Assembly: GCA_910586705.1 (NCBI GenBank)
Contig: CAJUJK010000004.1
Location: 1 to 48,232, forward strand
DNA length: 48,232 nt
Origin: an uncultured Lachnospiraceae bacterium
Lineage (GTDB): Bacteria > Bacillota > Clostridia > Lachnospirales > Lachnospiraceae
Direction of reading: 5' to 3'
Position 1 is the stretch's first letter. Each line of letters starts with the position of its first letter. A program made the position numbers and the translations under genes. The notes under the pieces were generated by a model that worked only from the letters and a program-made list of their open reading frames with translations, had not been told where the DNA came from and did not search any database. Shown here piece after piece: positions 7,639 to 16,397 of the stretch.

Positions 7639-10600
7639 TCAGGCACCTTCAGCCGGTGTCACCGCGAAGTTGAAATCATGTAAAAACACAATCGCAGCTT
7701 CGCCTGTTCCGATGGTGATCTTTACGTTCTTGTACTCACCCTTGTTAGGGTCAGCATCTGGTGTTGTCGTATAGGTTGTGGCAGTAACGCCCTCAGCCAC
7801 GTTTTCTACCGCTACAGTTATTGCAGGTGTCACTTTGTTTACTTTAGCGATTTCCGCCTCAAGGGCTGTCTTGGCTGCATCTAAGCTTGCCGGAAGAGTT
7901 GCTGCCGTAATCGGCGCTGCTGTTGTTCCGATTGCCTCGATTTTCGCCTTTAATTCCTCGGCTGTCTGATAAGCGTCATCCGGATCTACTACTTCCGCAT
8001 CGGTCACAGAGATGGTCTCCGTCACGCCTGTGGTCAGTCCTGCCTCCTGTGCGCCATCAAGTGTCAGCACGATCTGGAAGGAGAGTTTGCCCTTCCCAAG
8101 CTGGGTTGCCTCTGTGTAGGTAAAGTCATCTGTCTTGTCTGCCTTCTGTGCCCATGCCCAGCTATAACCCAGATACTTTGCGATTTCACTATCCAGCTTG
8201 GTGTTAATCACTGTCTTGATTGCCTCCGCATCATTTGCAGTATCTGCTGTGGCAACCAGTGCTTTCAGTTTGTCTCCTGTCACTTCAGCAGAAATCTTTG
8301 TCTTTACGTCCGCCAGAGAAACATATTTCTCCACCTTCGCCTTGTCGATGGTTGCGGTTGCGCTGGTGATCTCCACGCTTCTGCTTCCGTCCGCCTGCGG
8401 CTTGGTCAGAACCAGCGTGAATTTCAGACTTCCGTCTGCAGCCGCTGCGGTTTCCTTACCCTCGTCATCTGTCACCGCTGCAGTAGGAGCCTTGTAATCC
8501 CAGCCCTTCACTGTCGCAGTATCCGCCTTGAATGTGATTGCAATATCCTTGTTGCCCGCCGCATCCTTAGCTGCCTTCAGGATCGCCTCTTTTATGATAG
8601 CTTCCTGTCCGCTACAATTGTCAACATAAGCCAGTACTTCGGATGCATCATCAAACAACTCTCCAACCTTCTTCTTTGCCTCTGTCAGTTTACCAAGCTG
8701 TCTAATGGTGCCAGTAAGCTCAGCCGTATCAGAGTAACCGGTTACCAGATCTTTCACTGTGATAACGGCATCGATACTTCCGTCAGCTCTCGTAGTTGCG
8801 TATACTTTTCTGAAGGAGCTTACCTTGAGGGAAAGGTGACCCTTTCTCGCATCCAGATAAGGCTTCACAGTGTCATCCGCCTTGATATCTGCCAAGAGAG
8901 TCGCCGCGGTGGTCTCGTTGGTATAACTCAGACTCAGACTCAGACTTTCAATAGCACTTATTGCCGCGCTGATATCATTCTCCGCCGCATTCATACCAAG
9001 CGTGTACTTCCAGCTCACATCTGCGGTATTGTCAGCCGCCTTGGAAACGTCTGTCAGGGTAAGGGTAACTTTAGCGTTCCCTGCACCCATGATCGCGCCA
9101 TAGTCGGGAGCGTCTCCCTCAGTGCCCGATGCAAGTTCCTCACCGTCGTTCAGATACTTCTTCGTCAACGTATAGCTTACCGCTACATCTGTGTCCGCAG
9201 GAATGAGACTCTCTACTTTCCCGCTTACAAGAGCAAGCAGATCCGTGAGAACATTCTCTGCATTGCCGAGAAGTCTGGTCTGGATCTTTTCGATCGCAGC
9301 CTTGTTCTCATCCAGCATCGTTTTAACTGCTGCGAAGTCCATAGGTCTGGTCTTCGGCATAACAACATTAAAGGTTAAGGTATCCTCAGTGGTAATACCG
9401 TTGGTGTACTTCACTACTACCGGCACTTTCAGTGTCTTGCCATAGTTGGTAACAACCTTTGCTGCGCGGTTTGCGGTAACCTCGTCGTTCAGGAGGTTCA
9501 GCGCTTTCTTGCTCACACTCAGACGAATGACATTTACATCGTTACCCTTTTCGTCCGTCACCGTTAACTTCTCGGTTGTAACCAGTTTATCCTTGGATGC
9601 ACCAACCTCATTCAGATCAGCGCCAGCCGCATCGGTCAGCTTTACAGCCACACTTGCGATGTCGGATCCGGTTGCGATCATGGTATAAGGTACATCTACG
9701 ACATACTTGCCTACATATGCGCCTGCGTTGTCTTTCTGCACATAATCTTTTGCTGTAAGCGTAACTTTCAAGTTCTTAACACCAGCCGCCTTCGCTGTAT
9801 CAACCGCTTTTACGTCGATCTTCGCGGTAACAGGGATACCTGCCTTAGCGATCAGTTCCGCATCTGTCAAAGGCTTGCCATCTACTAACTTATCATTTGC
9901 GGGAATCCACTTTTTGTTTACATCATCCCATGTCACATAACTGGAATCCTGCGGTATAACAATCAGCTTCACCGTATACTTGCCTGCCGCAACTTCTGTT
10001 GTGCCGCTTGTGATGATGATGTCGCCGTTATCCGGGTTAGCCGGGTTTTCAGTATCATTTACGAAGTTAACGCTCTTAGCAAATGCACCGTCGTCCGTCG
10101 CGTCAATCGCCACCATTGCTGCATAGTCGTGAAGCTTGCCATTCATAAGCTGCACGGTTGCATTGACAGGCTGATTGGTTGTGCCATTTGAGAAAACAGC
10201 CGCCCCGGACAGACTGTATTTATTCTCCTTAAAGGAGATCTTGATCTGTACATCCTTGGTGTTAAATTTCTGGGTCAGCTTCTTCATAGTGCCATAGCCG
10301 TTGGATACGGTAATATAGCCGACACAGTCATCCTTGGCATCCTTGGAGGTAATGTACGCAATCTGCTCCGCGGTAAGACCGGGCTTCAGACCCACGGTAT
10401 AACCTAAAATATCACCCCTATACTCGATCGGAAGCACTTCAAAGTAGTCAGTAAAGTGATTGGTATGATCGTTCTTGCCCTGTTCTTTCTTGACTACATT
10501 CATAGCCTCGGATACGGTATACGCATAATCCGATTTCACAATAATCTCTGCGGTGGTCGCGCTCTTTGCATCCAGCTTGTAAGCGCCTGTCACACTCAGA

Positions 10601-13600
10601 TTTGTCTTAAGCTTCGTCACAGGAATGCTGAAGTTCAGCTTCACATCCTTTGTGGACGCCACAAACTCACCGCCTGCCATGGTACCTACGGTAGCGACCA
10701 TCTTGTATGCGCCGCCGTAGAGATATCCGGGAACAAGTGTAAAGCGACCGTTCTCGTTGATCTTCAGGATTTTGCCTTTCTCACCAAGAAGATACTCTGC
10801 CGGATTGGACGCGGTAACTGTAAAGTCGGGTGTCAGCTTCACATAGCTGCCCGCATAGTTGTCATTGTCTTTATCCGTCACCTGCCATGTAATTTCCTCT
10901 GTGTCAGCAGCCACCTTCTTCGGGTCATAGAGCTTGATGGAAGGCGCTTTCACAGCGCTGAAACTGTCGTTGGTGATGGTGTAATCCTTATGGTTATTCG
11001 CCTTGTCCTTGTTGGCGGTATCGGTCACGGTAATGGTAGCTTTGCCGCTCTTGTCCGTAACGACAACCGCATAACCCATCCTGTTGTCTCTGACCTTCGC
11101 CCAGTTCTTGTTGGCGATGAATTTGCCGCCCTTTACGGTAATCTTGAGGTTCTTATAATCTGAAATTCCGTTCCAGCCGTCCCCAACCGCATAATGAGGG
11201 TACAGAGTATAGGACTCATTGTTACCGCCAGAGTAGTGAATATCTGTCTCGTCAAGACCGCTCTTGCTGTCATCAACGCCTACAATATACAAACCAACCT
11301 GCTTGTAAGGCTTCACATTGACAAGCGTCTCCATCTTCGCAGCTTTGCCGCCATCTACTGTGGTAGCTGTAATCTTGATCTTGTCAGCGGGCTTGTAGAA
11401 AGTGAGCAGTCCGCTTGCCGTATCTACAGCCAGCGCCTTCGCGCTGCTGGACTTGAAGGTTACCGGAAGGAAATCTTCGGGATCCGTGTACTGATCCGCA
11501 TCCTTCACGCCCTTTTTCAGTGCAACTGCATACAGATACTTGCTTGTATCATCGCTTCCATCGTTAAGAGAATGATCCCAGTAATCAAAATCCTCAGCCG
11601 TGAGCGTTGCAGGATCTTTTACATTGCCGTCGTTGTCCAGAATAACAACCTTGCCGATCTCGTTTTTCTGATCGGTGATTTCAAAGCTGCCCACAATATA
11701 CTTTTCTGTATTATCGGCAAAGTCTGCAGCCTGAATGGTTACATAGAACTTGTTGTCATCCTCTCTGGGCTGAATCTGATAACCTGCGGCAACCGTTACC
11801 TTGCCGTTCTTTACAGAAACCAGAGGCTTTGCACCGCTGATCGCACTCTTCATGTAAGGGGAGAGACCTGCTGTCTCACCGCGACTGTCGGTAATCTTCC
11901 ATGTAAGGGTTGATTTTGCCGGCTTGTAATCTTTGTAGCCATAGTTTAACAGCGGTTTGATGGTCACGGAAGCCGTCTTTTTGCTGTTTTCCTTATAGAG
12001 TGTCTCGGGAAGTTTAGCCTTGCTCTCGTCTACATCAATATCAAAAATACCCTGTTTTACTTTCAGTTTCACAACAGCGGAAGCAGCGTAGCTTTCGTCG
12101 GGAGCTACAGCCGTCACCTTCACACCCAGAGTCTTGAGCAGATCTTTGTAAGACTTTCCTGAGGAACCGGCATATGAGCTACTGTTCACAAGAATATCAC
12201 TGGATGCGCTTACGAGAATGCTGTTGTCCGTCGGATCTACGTTTGTGGTAAAGCCTTCAAAACTGCTGCCGTAACGCACGCCTGTCTTTGTATCCACAAA
12301 CTGCACGCTGATGTTGTCGTAAGCGGTCGTCTTGCCAAATACGGGAGTCGCTACCTTGACGTCTGTCTGACCAGTCGTCACGGTTGCACCGTTTAGAGTC
12401 TTCACGGACAGCTTTGTCTCATAAATAGGAGCCTTGGTGCTGAGCGTGTTGTCCTTCATGGCAGCCTCGGGACCAGCCACATAGTCTGCGTCAGCCGCAG
12501 GTGTCTCTTTCAAGGACTGTACCAGTGTTACCTTTACTTTTGTAGAAATGATTTCGGCAATATCCGCCTCAACACCATTTACATCCTCCGTATTGCTCAC
12601 TACAACGGGGATTGTGAGTGTGGTATTAGGATTTGCAAAGTCTTCTACTTTTACATACTGAACCAGATCCGCACCGGAAATCACCGTCACGCTGGCAGGC
12701 GCTCCTGTAGGTGCATCAAGCTCTACTTTGTAGTAAAGATCGCCCTGAAGAGGAGCAGCCGGAAGGCTCTTCTTATTCTTGAAATCAACGCTTACGTTCA
12801 GTCTCACAGCTCTGTTGGTGCCGGAGCCTGCGACTGCGTTCACTTTCGTGATTTCAGCAGATTTTACAAGGGGATCCGTAAGTTTCAGAACGAACTTACC
12901 ACCCTTTAAGGAAGTCTTATCTTCCTTGTTGTCCGCCGTTTTTGCGTTTTTGTTGTAGATGCTAACCAGCACTTCCGTATCTTTTGCCGCACCGGGCTTG
13001 GTCTGAACGGTGAGTGCTCCATCTGTAAAGTCAAATGCCTCAACAGGCGTGTTTTCCGCTGCGAGTGCAGTACCGTCCTTCGCGAGGACTTCCACATCCA
13101 GATCAGTCAGGCTTGCACCCTTTGCCGGGGTTACCGCAAATGCCATTTCCGCATCGGGCATAATCTCAATGGTAGCGTCCTCCGCAACCTTGGTGGCTTT
13201 GCCGTTTACCACACGGGTTACTGTTACCTCATCGGAAACAGCGTTGGTCTTTAATGTGGTCGTATACTTCGTGCTCTTATTGGTATAAACTTCAATGGTC
13301 AGATCTTTGCCGTATTCTGTCTTATCGATGGCTGCGATCGTAGCCTTGGCGCCGGCTACTGTCGCTTCGGTAGCAGCCGTCTTTGTGCCGTCCTTCACAA
13401 CAACATCATAGAGATTTCCGCTGTAGGTCACGCCTGCCTTTGTCAGCTCGATGTCAATGTTGGTATCCGTGTAATCCGCCACATAAGCGTCGCCGTCCGA
13501 TGCCAACTCACCGGATGCATTGGAAAGCTTCACGCGGTAATCGCTCTTGGACTCCACGTCAACGGTCACATCATCAGTTACAGTGAGATCCAGCGTATAA

Positions 13601-15939
13601 TTACCCTCTCTGTCGGGCGTCGCTTCGCCTGTGGTTTCACCCATCGTATAGGAAACCTTGTCGATGGTTACGCCGGGCTTCGGCTCAAAGATCAAGCCGA
13701 GATCGGAACCCTCTTTAGGAGTTACGCTGAGGGTGTAATAACCATCTGCTGCACCTGAAAGGTTTTCTGTCGTCGTAGCCTTATTGTATACAGACTTTAC
13801 TGTCACGTCGTCTGCGACAACCTTAACTTTTACGCTCTTGTTCTCAAGAGCAGTTTTTTCGTCAATCACGATTTCCGTGGTTGCATCGCTGCTCAGAGCC
13901 ATAGCGGGAACAGCAAAGGTGTAAACGTTCTCTGCTGCAGAACCGTCATAAGAAGCGCTGTCCACAGTTACCGCAGGTACTCTCGCGGAGGTAACCGTAA
14001 AGGTCAGAACATCCACCGTCGCGGGAACTACCCATGTGTCTTCTATGTCTTCTTCTGCGGGAGTTTCCTCATCATGGATCACGCCGTCCGCCGTGATCTT
14101 ATAGCCCGCGCCGAGACGGTCTGTGAAGTGAACGATCTTTTCACCGTCGTTTTTCCGAACGGTCGTGTCGATCACCACGTCTACGGATTTCACAACATAA
14201 GGAGCCTCCGCATCTCCGTCGGTGGCATTATCCTTGTACAGCTTATCGCCTACCGCATCTTTCAGCTTCAAGGTTATAGCTTTTGCCGCACTATCATAAG
14301 CCTCTACCTCTGTGGAGATTTCTTTCTCTACAGGTGCATCGTTTACTGTGTAGACTCTCTTTTCTTTCAAGGTTACGACAAACTTATCGTCATTTTTGCC
14401 GTCGCCCTCTGTCTTGGTGCCTTTCGCCAGATCATAACCTGTGTCAGGAGCAACCTTGATGGTATAATTGTCAGCTGCAACCGTCAGACTGCTGTCTTCC
14501 AGCTCGTCATCCGCGCTGGATTCGCCGTGCATAATAGTCACATGCTCGGGTGCGCTTCCTGCCGTGTTCCTAAAGTTAATGGTATGAACAGCATCCTTCG
14601 CATCATCCAGAGCCGTCGCGATGGAGATCGTCAGATCGGTGTCCTCAGAGAAACTGCCAACGCCGGAAAGAGCGATGGTGCACTCGATGGAACCGTCAGC
14701 CGCCGCCGCAGGCTTGGTGACAGTTACTGCCGTACCGTCCTGATTGCTTGCGCTTGTCGCCTTTGCGGTAACATCTGTTATTTTGTAATTCGCAACAGGG
14801 GTCACCTTAAACGCAAGGGACTTAGCCAGACTTGTCGCATCGTCCTCAACAAAGGTGGAATCTGTGCCGAAATTCATTCCGCTATAATTGATAAATGTAT
14901 CCCCGGTATTGGTGGCAGATGCCGCAACACTGCTGTTCGCGTTTGCATCATCGAATGCCACTGTCAGTTTCGCCTTTGCCACTACCTTTACTCTTACTAC
15001 CGCCTCGGTATCAGCCTCGGTGGTATCGCCGAGATTTCCAGCCTTGGAAGGATCTACCGTGAAGGTAAGGCATTTGGTTTTAGCCGCACTCGCCTCTTCG
15101 TCCTTCACATTCAGTTCAGCTGGTGTCACCGTGATGTCCTCGCCGTTCAAGGTAATGCTGTCGAGCTTGTTCGCAACAACGTCGTCTTCAGCGGTAAGTA
15201 CCAGAGCGAACTTAGCGGTTTTTCCATACGCCACGTCTGTTTTAGCGGAACCAGTAATTTCTGCTCCCAGAACTTCCGTCGCATCGGATTCGCTCTTTGC
15301 CTCTACGGGATAAATCTTGTAAGAGCCGGCTACGCTGCCGTCACCGCCAAAGCTTACCTTGTAGTTTGCAGCCTTGGTGGTAACGATGATCTTGCCGCTC
15401 AGAGCGTTTTCGCCAGATACAAAGCTGGCTTTTCCAACGCTGTAAACGCCGCCGTCTCCCGCTGTGATAGCCGTAGCGCTAGCCGCGTCACCGATCTTGT
15501 GCTCAACTTTTACCAGCACGCGTCCGGCAGCGGGCTCAACTTTGAACCGCAGGTCTCTTCCTGCAGCCAGTTTATTTTCGCTGCTCACACAGCCGCCCAG
15601 GAAAATAACCTCAGCCGTATTCGTTGCCGTATCGGTCGTCGGGTCGTTTGCATACTCAACCGTAATCACGGAATCGGTGTCCACAACCGCGTTGATCTCG
15701 CTGTCTGTCACGGATTCAACATCGGAAGGCTCCTCTTCGGTTTCCTCGGGATCGATTGTGGGGTCCACAATTTCTTCCTCTACAGGATCCTGCTCCTCAT
15801 CCGGATCTTCTACAGGCTCCTCAGCCGGATCGGTAACAGGTGTTTCGTTATCGCCGGAAGGAATTTCTGTCTCTCCCTCGTCCTCGTTTTCCTGCTCGTC
15901 GGCGGGGGTGGTTTCGGTCGCATCGCCTGTCTCCCCCAC
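7639..15939 (-). CDS. Giant Ig-like repeat surface-type protein 1
   Basis: The protein has 2766 residues. The first 95 are extremely acidic (Glu, Asp, Pro, Thr). Then come many beta-sandwich modules of the bacterial Ig-like kind, rich in Thr, Val, Ala and Lys and almost free of Cys. The last 570 residues (from about 2195) contain about four repeats of 110-130 residues, each with a Tyr/Trp-containing strand such as WKYTLG or WAWAQK and an LTL-type strand. It is clearly paralogous to the gene at 17898-24785, for example around the TGQT and KLKVKQGI regions. The best start is GTG, but there is no ribosome site before it. An in-frame TAA lies 11 codons upstream (15970-15972) and there is no signal peptide. 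No LPXTG or other C-terminal anchor is seen. Adhesin or S-layer-like role inferred. Confidence 0.75.
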   Translation of the reverse strand: MGETGDATETTPADEQENEDEGETEIPSGDNETPVTDPAEEPVEDPDEEQDPVEEEIVDPTIDPEETEEEPSDVESVTDSEINAVVDTDSVITVEYANDPTTDTATNTAEVIFLGGCVSSENKLAAGRDLRFKVEPAAGRVLVKVEHKIGDAASATAITAGDGGVYSVGKASFVSGENALSGKIIVTTKAANYKVSFGGDGSVAGSYKIYPVEAKSESDATEVLGAEITGSAKTDVAYGKTAKFALVLTAEDDVVANKLDSITLNGEDITVTPAELNVKDEEASAAKTKCLTFTVDPSKAGNLGDTTEADTEAVVRVKVVAKAKLTVAFDDANANSSVAASATNTGDTFINYSGMNFGTDSTFVEDDATSLAKSLAFKVTPVANYKITDVTAKATSASNQDGTAVTVTKPAAAADGSIECTIALSGVGSFSEDTDLTISIATALDDAKDAVHTINFRNTAGSAPEHVTIMHGESSADDELEDSSLTVAADNYTIKVAPDTGYDLAKGTKTEGDGKNDDKFVVTLKEKRVYTVNDAPVEKEISTEVEAYDSAAKAITLKLKDAVGDKLYKDNATDGDAEAPYVVKSVDVVIDTTVRKNDGEKIVHFTDRLGAGYKITADGVIHDEETPAEEDIEDTWVVPATVDVLTFTVTSARVPAVTVDSASYDGSAAENVYTFAVPAMALSSDATTEIVIDEKTALENKSVKVKVVADDVTVKSVYNKATTTENLSGAADGYYTLSVTPKEGSDLGLIFEPKPGVTIDKVSYTMGETTGEATPDREGNYTLDLTVTDDVTVDVESKSDYRVKLSNASGELASDGDAYVADYTDTNIDIELTKAGVTYSGNLYDVVVKDGTKTAATEATVAGAKATIAAIDKTEYGKDLTIEVYTNKSTKYTTTLKTNAVSDEVTVTRVVNGKATKVAEDATIEIMPDAEMAFAVTPAKGASLTDLDVEVLAKDGTALAAENTPVEAFDFTDGALTVQTKPGAAKDTEVLVSIYNKNAKTADNKEDKTSLKGGKFVLKLTDPLVKSAEITKVNAVAGSGTNRAVRLNVSVDFKNKKSLPAAPLQGDLYYKVELDAPTGAPASVTVISGADLVQYVKVEDFANPNTTLTIPVVVSNTEDVNGVEADIAEIISTKVKVTLVQSLKETPAADADYVAGPEAAMKDNTLSTKAPIYETKLSVKTLNGATVTTGQTDVKVATPVFGKTTAYDNISVQFVDTKTGVRYGSSFEGFTTNVDPTDNSILVSASSDILVNSSSYAGSSGKSYKDLLKTLGVKVTAVAPDESYAASAVVKLKVKQGIFDIDVDESKAKLPETLYKENSKKTASVTIKPLLNYGYKDYKPAKSTLTWKITDSRGETAGLSPYMKSAISGAKPLVSVKNGKVTVAAGYQIQPREDDNKFYVTIQAADFADNTEKYIVGSFEITDQKNEIGKVVILDNDGNVKDPATLTAEDFDYWDHSLNDGSDDTSKYLYAVALKKGVKDADQYTDPEDFLPVTFKSSSAKALAVDTASGLLTFYKPADKIKITATTVDGGKAAKMETLVNVKPYKQVGLYIVGVDDSKSGLDETDIHYSGGNNESYTLYPHYAVGDGWNGISDYKNLKITVKGGKFIANKNWAKVRDNRMGYAVVVTDKSGKATITVTDTANKDKANNHKDYTITNDSFSAVKAPSIKLYDPKKVAADTEEITWQVTDKDNDNYAGSYVKLTPDFTVTASNPAEYLLGEKGKILKINENGRFTLVPGYLYGGAYKMVATVGTMAGGEFVASTKDVKLNFSIPVTKLKTNLSVTGAYKLDAKSATTAEIIVKSDYAYTVSEAMNVVKKEQGKNDHTNHFTDYFEVLPIEYRGDILGYTVGLKPGLTAEQIAYITSKDAKDDCVGYITVSNGYGTMKKLTQKFNTKDVQIKISFKENKYSLSGAAVFSNGTTNQPVNATVQLMNGKLHDYAAMVAIDATDDGAFAKSVNFVNDTENPANPDNGDIIITSGTTEVAAGKYTVKLIVIPQDSSYVTWDDVNKKWIPANDKLVDGKPLTDAELIAKAGIPVTAKIDVKAVDTAKAAGVKNLKVTLTAKDYVQKDNAGAYVGKYVVDVPYTMIATGSDIASVAVKLTDAAGADLNEVGASKDKLVTTEKLTVTDEKGNDVNVIRLSVSKKALNLLNDEVTANRAAKVVTNYGKTLKVPVVVKYTNGITTEDTLTFNVVMPKTRPMDFAAVKTMLDENKAAIEKIQTRLLGNAENVLTDLLALVSGKVESLIPADTDVAVSYTLTKKYLNDGEELASGTEGDAPDYGAIMGAGNAKVTLTLTDVSKAADNTADVSWKYTLGMNAAENDISAAISAIESLSLSLSYTNETTAATLLADIKADDTVKPYLDARKGHLSLKVSSFRKVYATTRADGSIDAVITVKDLVTGYSDTAELTGTIRQLGKLTEAKKKVGELFDDASEVLAYVDNCSGQEAIIKEAILKAAKDAAGNKDIAITFKADTATVKGWDYKAPTAAVTDDEGKETAAAADGSLKFTLVLTKPQADGSRSVEITSATATIDKAKVEKYVSLADVKTKISAEVTGDKLKALVATADTANDAEAIKTVINTKLDSEIAKYLGYSWAWAQKADKTDDFTYTEATQLGKGKLSFQIVLTLDGAQEAGLTTGVTETISVTDAEVVDPDDAYQTAEELKAKIEAIGTTAAPITAATLPASLDAAKTALEAEIAKVNKVTPAITVAVENVAEGVTATTYTTTPDADPNKGEYKNVKITIGTGEAAIVFLHDFNFAVTPAEGA

Positions 15940-16019
15940 ATCTTGACACGCGAAATTCTTAAGATTTTCTTAATTCCACAAAACGCAGTATCCATGCGGG
16001 TTTGCGGGCACGCATACCG

Positions 16020-16048
16020 AAAATAACGTATGTGATATCGTTTGTCAT
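16020..16048 (-). promoter_or_regulatory. Candidate promoter of giant gene 1
   Basis: On the minus strand ATGACA and TATTTT are separated by 17 bp, about 80 bp upstream of the GTG start. The same arrangement with a perfect TTGACA stands before giant gene 2. Confidence 0.5.
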
Positions 16049-16067
16049 AATTTATTATTCCGCGCAA

Positions 16068-16212
16068 CACCCCCGATTTGTCGCTAATTTGTAACTAATT
16101 AAATTTTTATTAAATCGTACAACCCGCGTGGACAGGGGGATGGGAACGGTTCCGGGGCGGGGAAATTTGTCACTAATTTGTTGCTAATGCGGGAATTTGG
16201 GGTGTTATTGTT
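16068..16212 (-). repeat. 145-bp upstream block, copy 1
   Basis: This block is identical base for base with 24914-25058. In both places it lies directly upstream of the candidate promoter of a giant Ig-like gene, in the same orientation. Sequence beyond 16212 is unrelated to the other copy. Sequence between the block and the gene is similar but not identical. Confidence 0.95.
16077..16187 (-). promoter_or_regulatory. Four 11-bp direct repeats, putative regulator binding site (copy 1)
   Basis: The plus-strand motif TTTGTNNCTAA occurs at 16077-16087, 16088-16098, 16166-16176 and 16177-16187. Each pair abuts exactly, giving an 11-bp period as seen for OmpR/PhoB-type response regulators. The nearer pair lies 28 bp upstream of the -35 box of giant gene 1. 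Regulator unknown. Confidence 0.6.
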
Positions 16213-16323
16213 TGAAGAAGCGTCAAGGTGGAATTGGCGGGAAAACGTCTAATTGCAGATGCCATAAAGCAACAGGCAGTTATTTCGGTGGTAGCGAGAA
16301 TCCAGTGCTTTTATCACCCGATT

Positions 16324-16359
16324 TTTATCCCTCACTTTATCCCCCACTTTATCCCCCAC
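16324..16359 (-). repeat. Inverted noncoding copy of the GTGGGGGATAAA minisatellite
   Basis: These 36 bp are the exact reverse complement of units 2 to 4 (17568-17603) of the coding repeat inside the gene that follows. They cover the -35 position of that gene's promoter. Confidence 0.95.
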
Positions 16360-16362
16360 CTA

Positions 16363-16371
16363 TGATATAAT
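16363..16371 (+). promoter_or_regulatory. Extended -10 promoter of the AlbA_2 gene
   Basis: TGATATAAT fits an extended -10 element. No -35 box is seen, because that position is filled by the inverted minisatellite copy. The ATG lies about 27 bp downstream. Confidence 0.6.
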
Positions 16372-16397
16372 GTACACAAAAACAAGGAGCCTTGATA

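Noticed and set aside
14074..16026. 650-codon open frame antisense to giant gene 1
   Set aside because: It lies opposite a long repetitive gene with biased codons, has no ribosome site, and its product has no recognisable domain. Same for other long antisense frames in both giant genes.
15937..16070. Restoring an upstream frame of the giant genes by one extra G in the GGGGG run
   Set aside because: It would join the upstream frame in both copies, but that frame has no signal peptide and no ribosome site either, so an error is not a better explanation.
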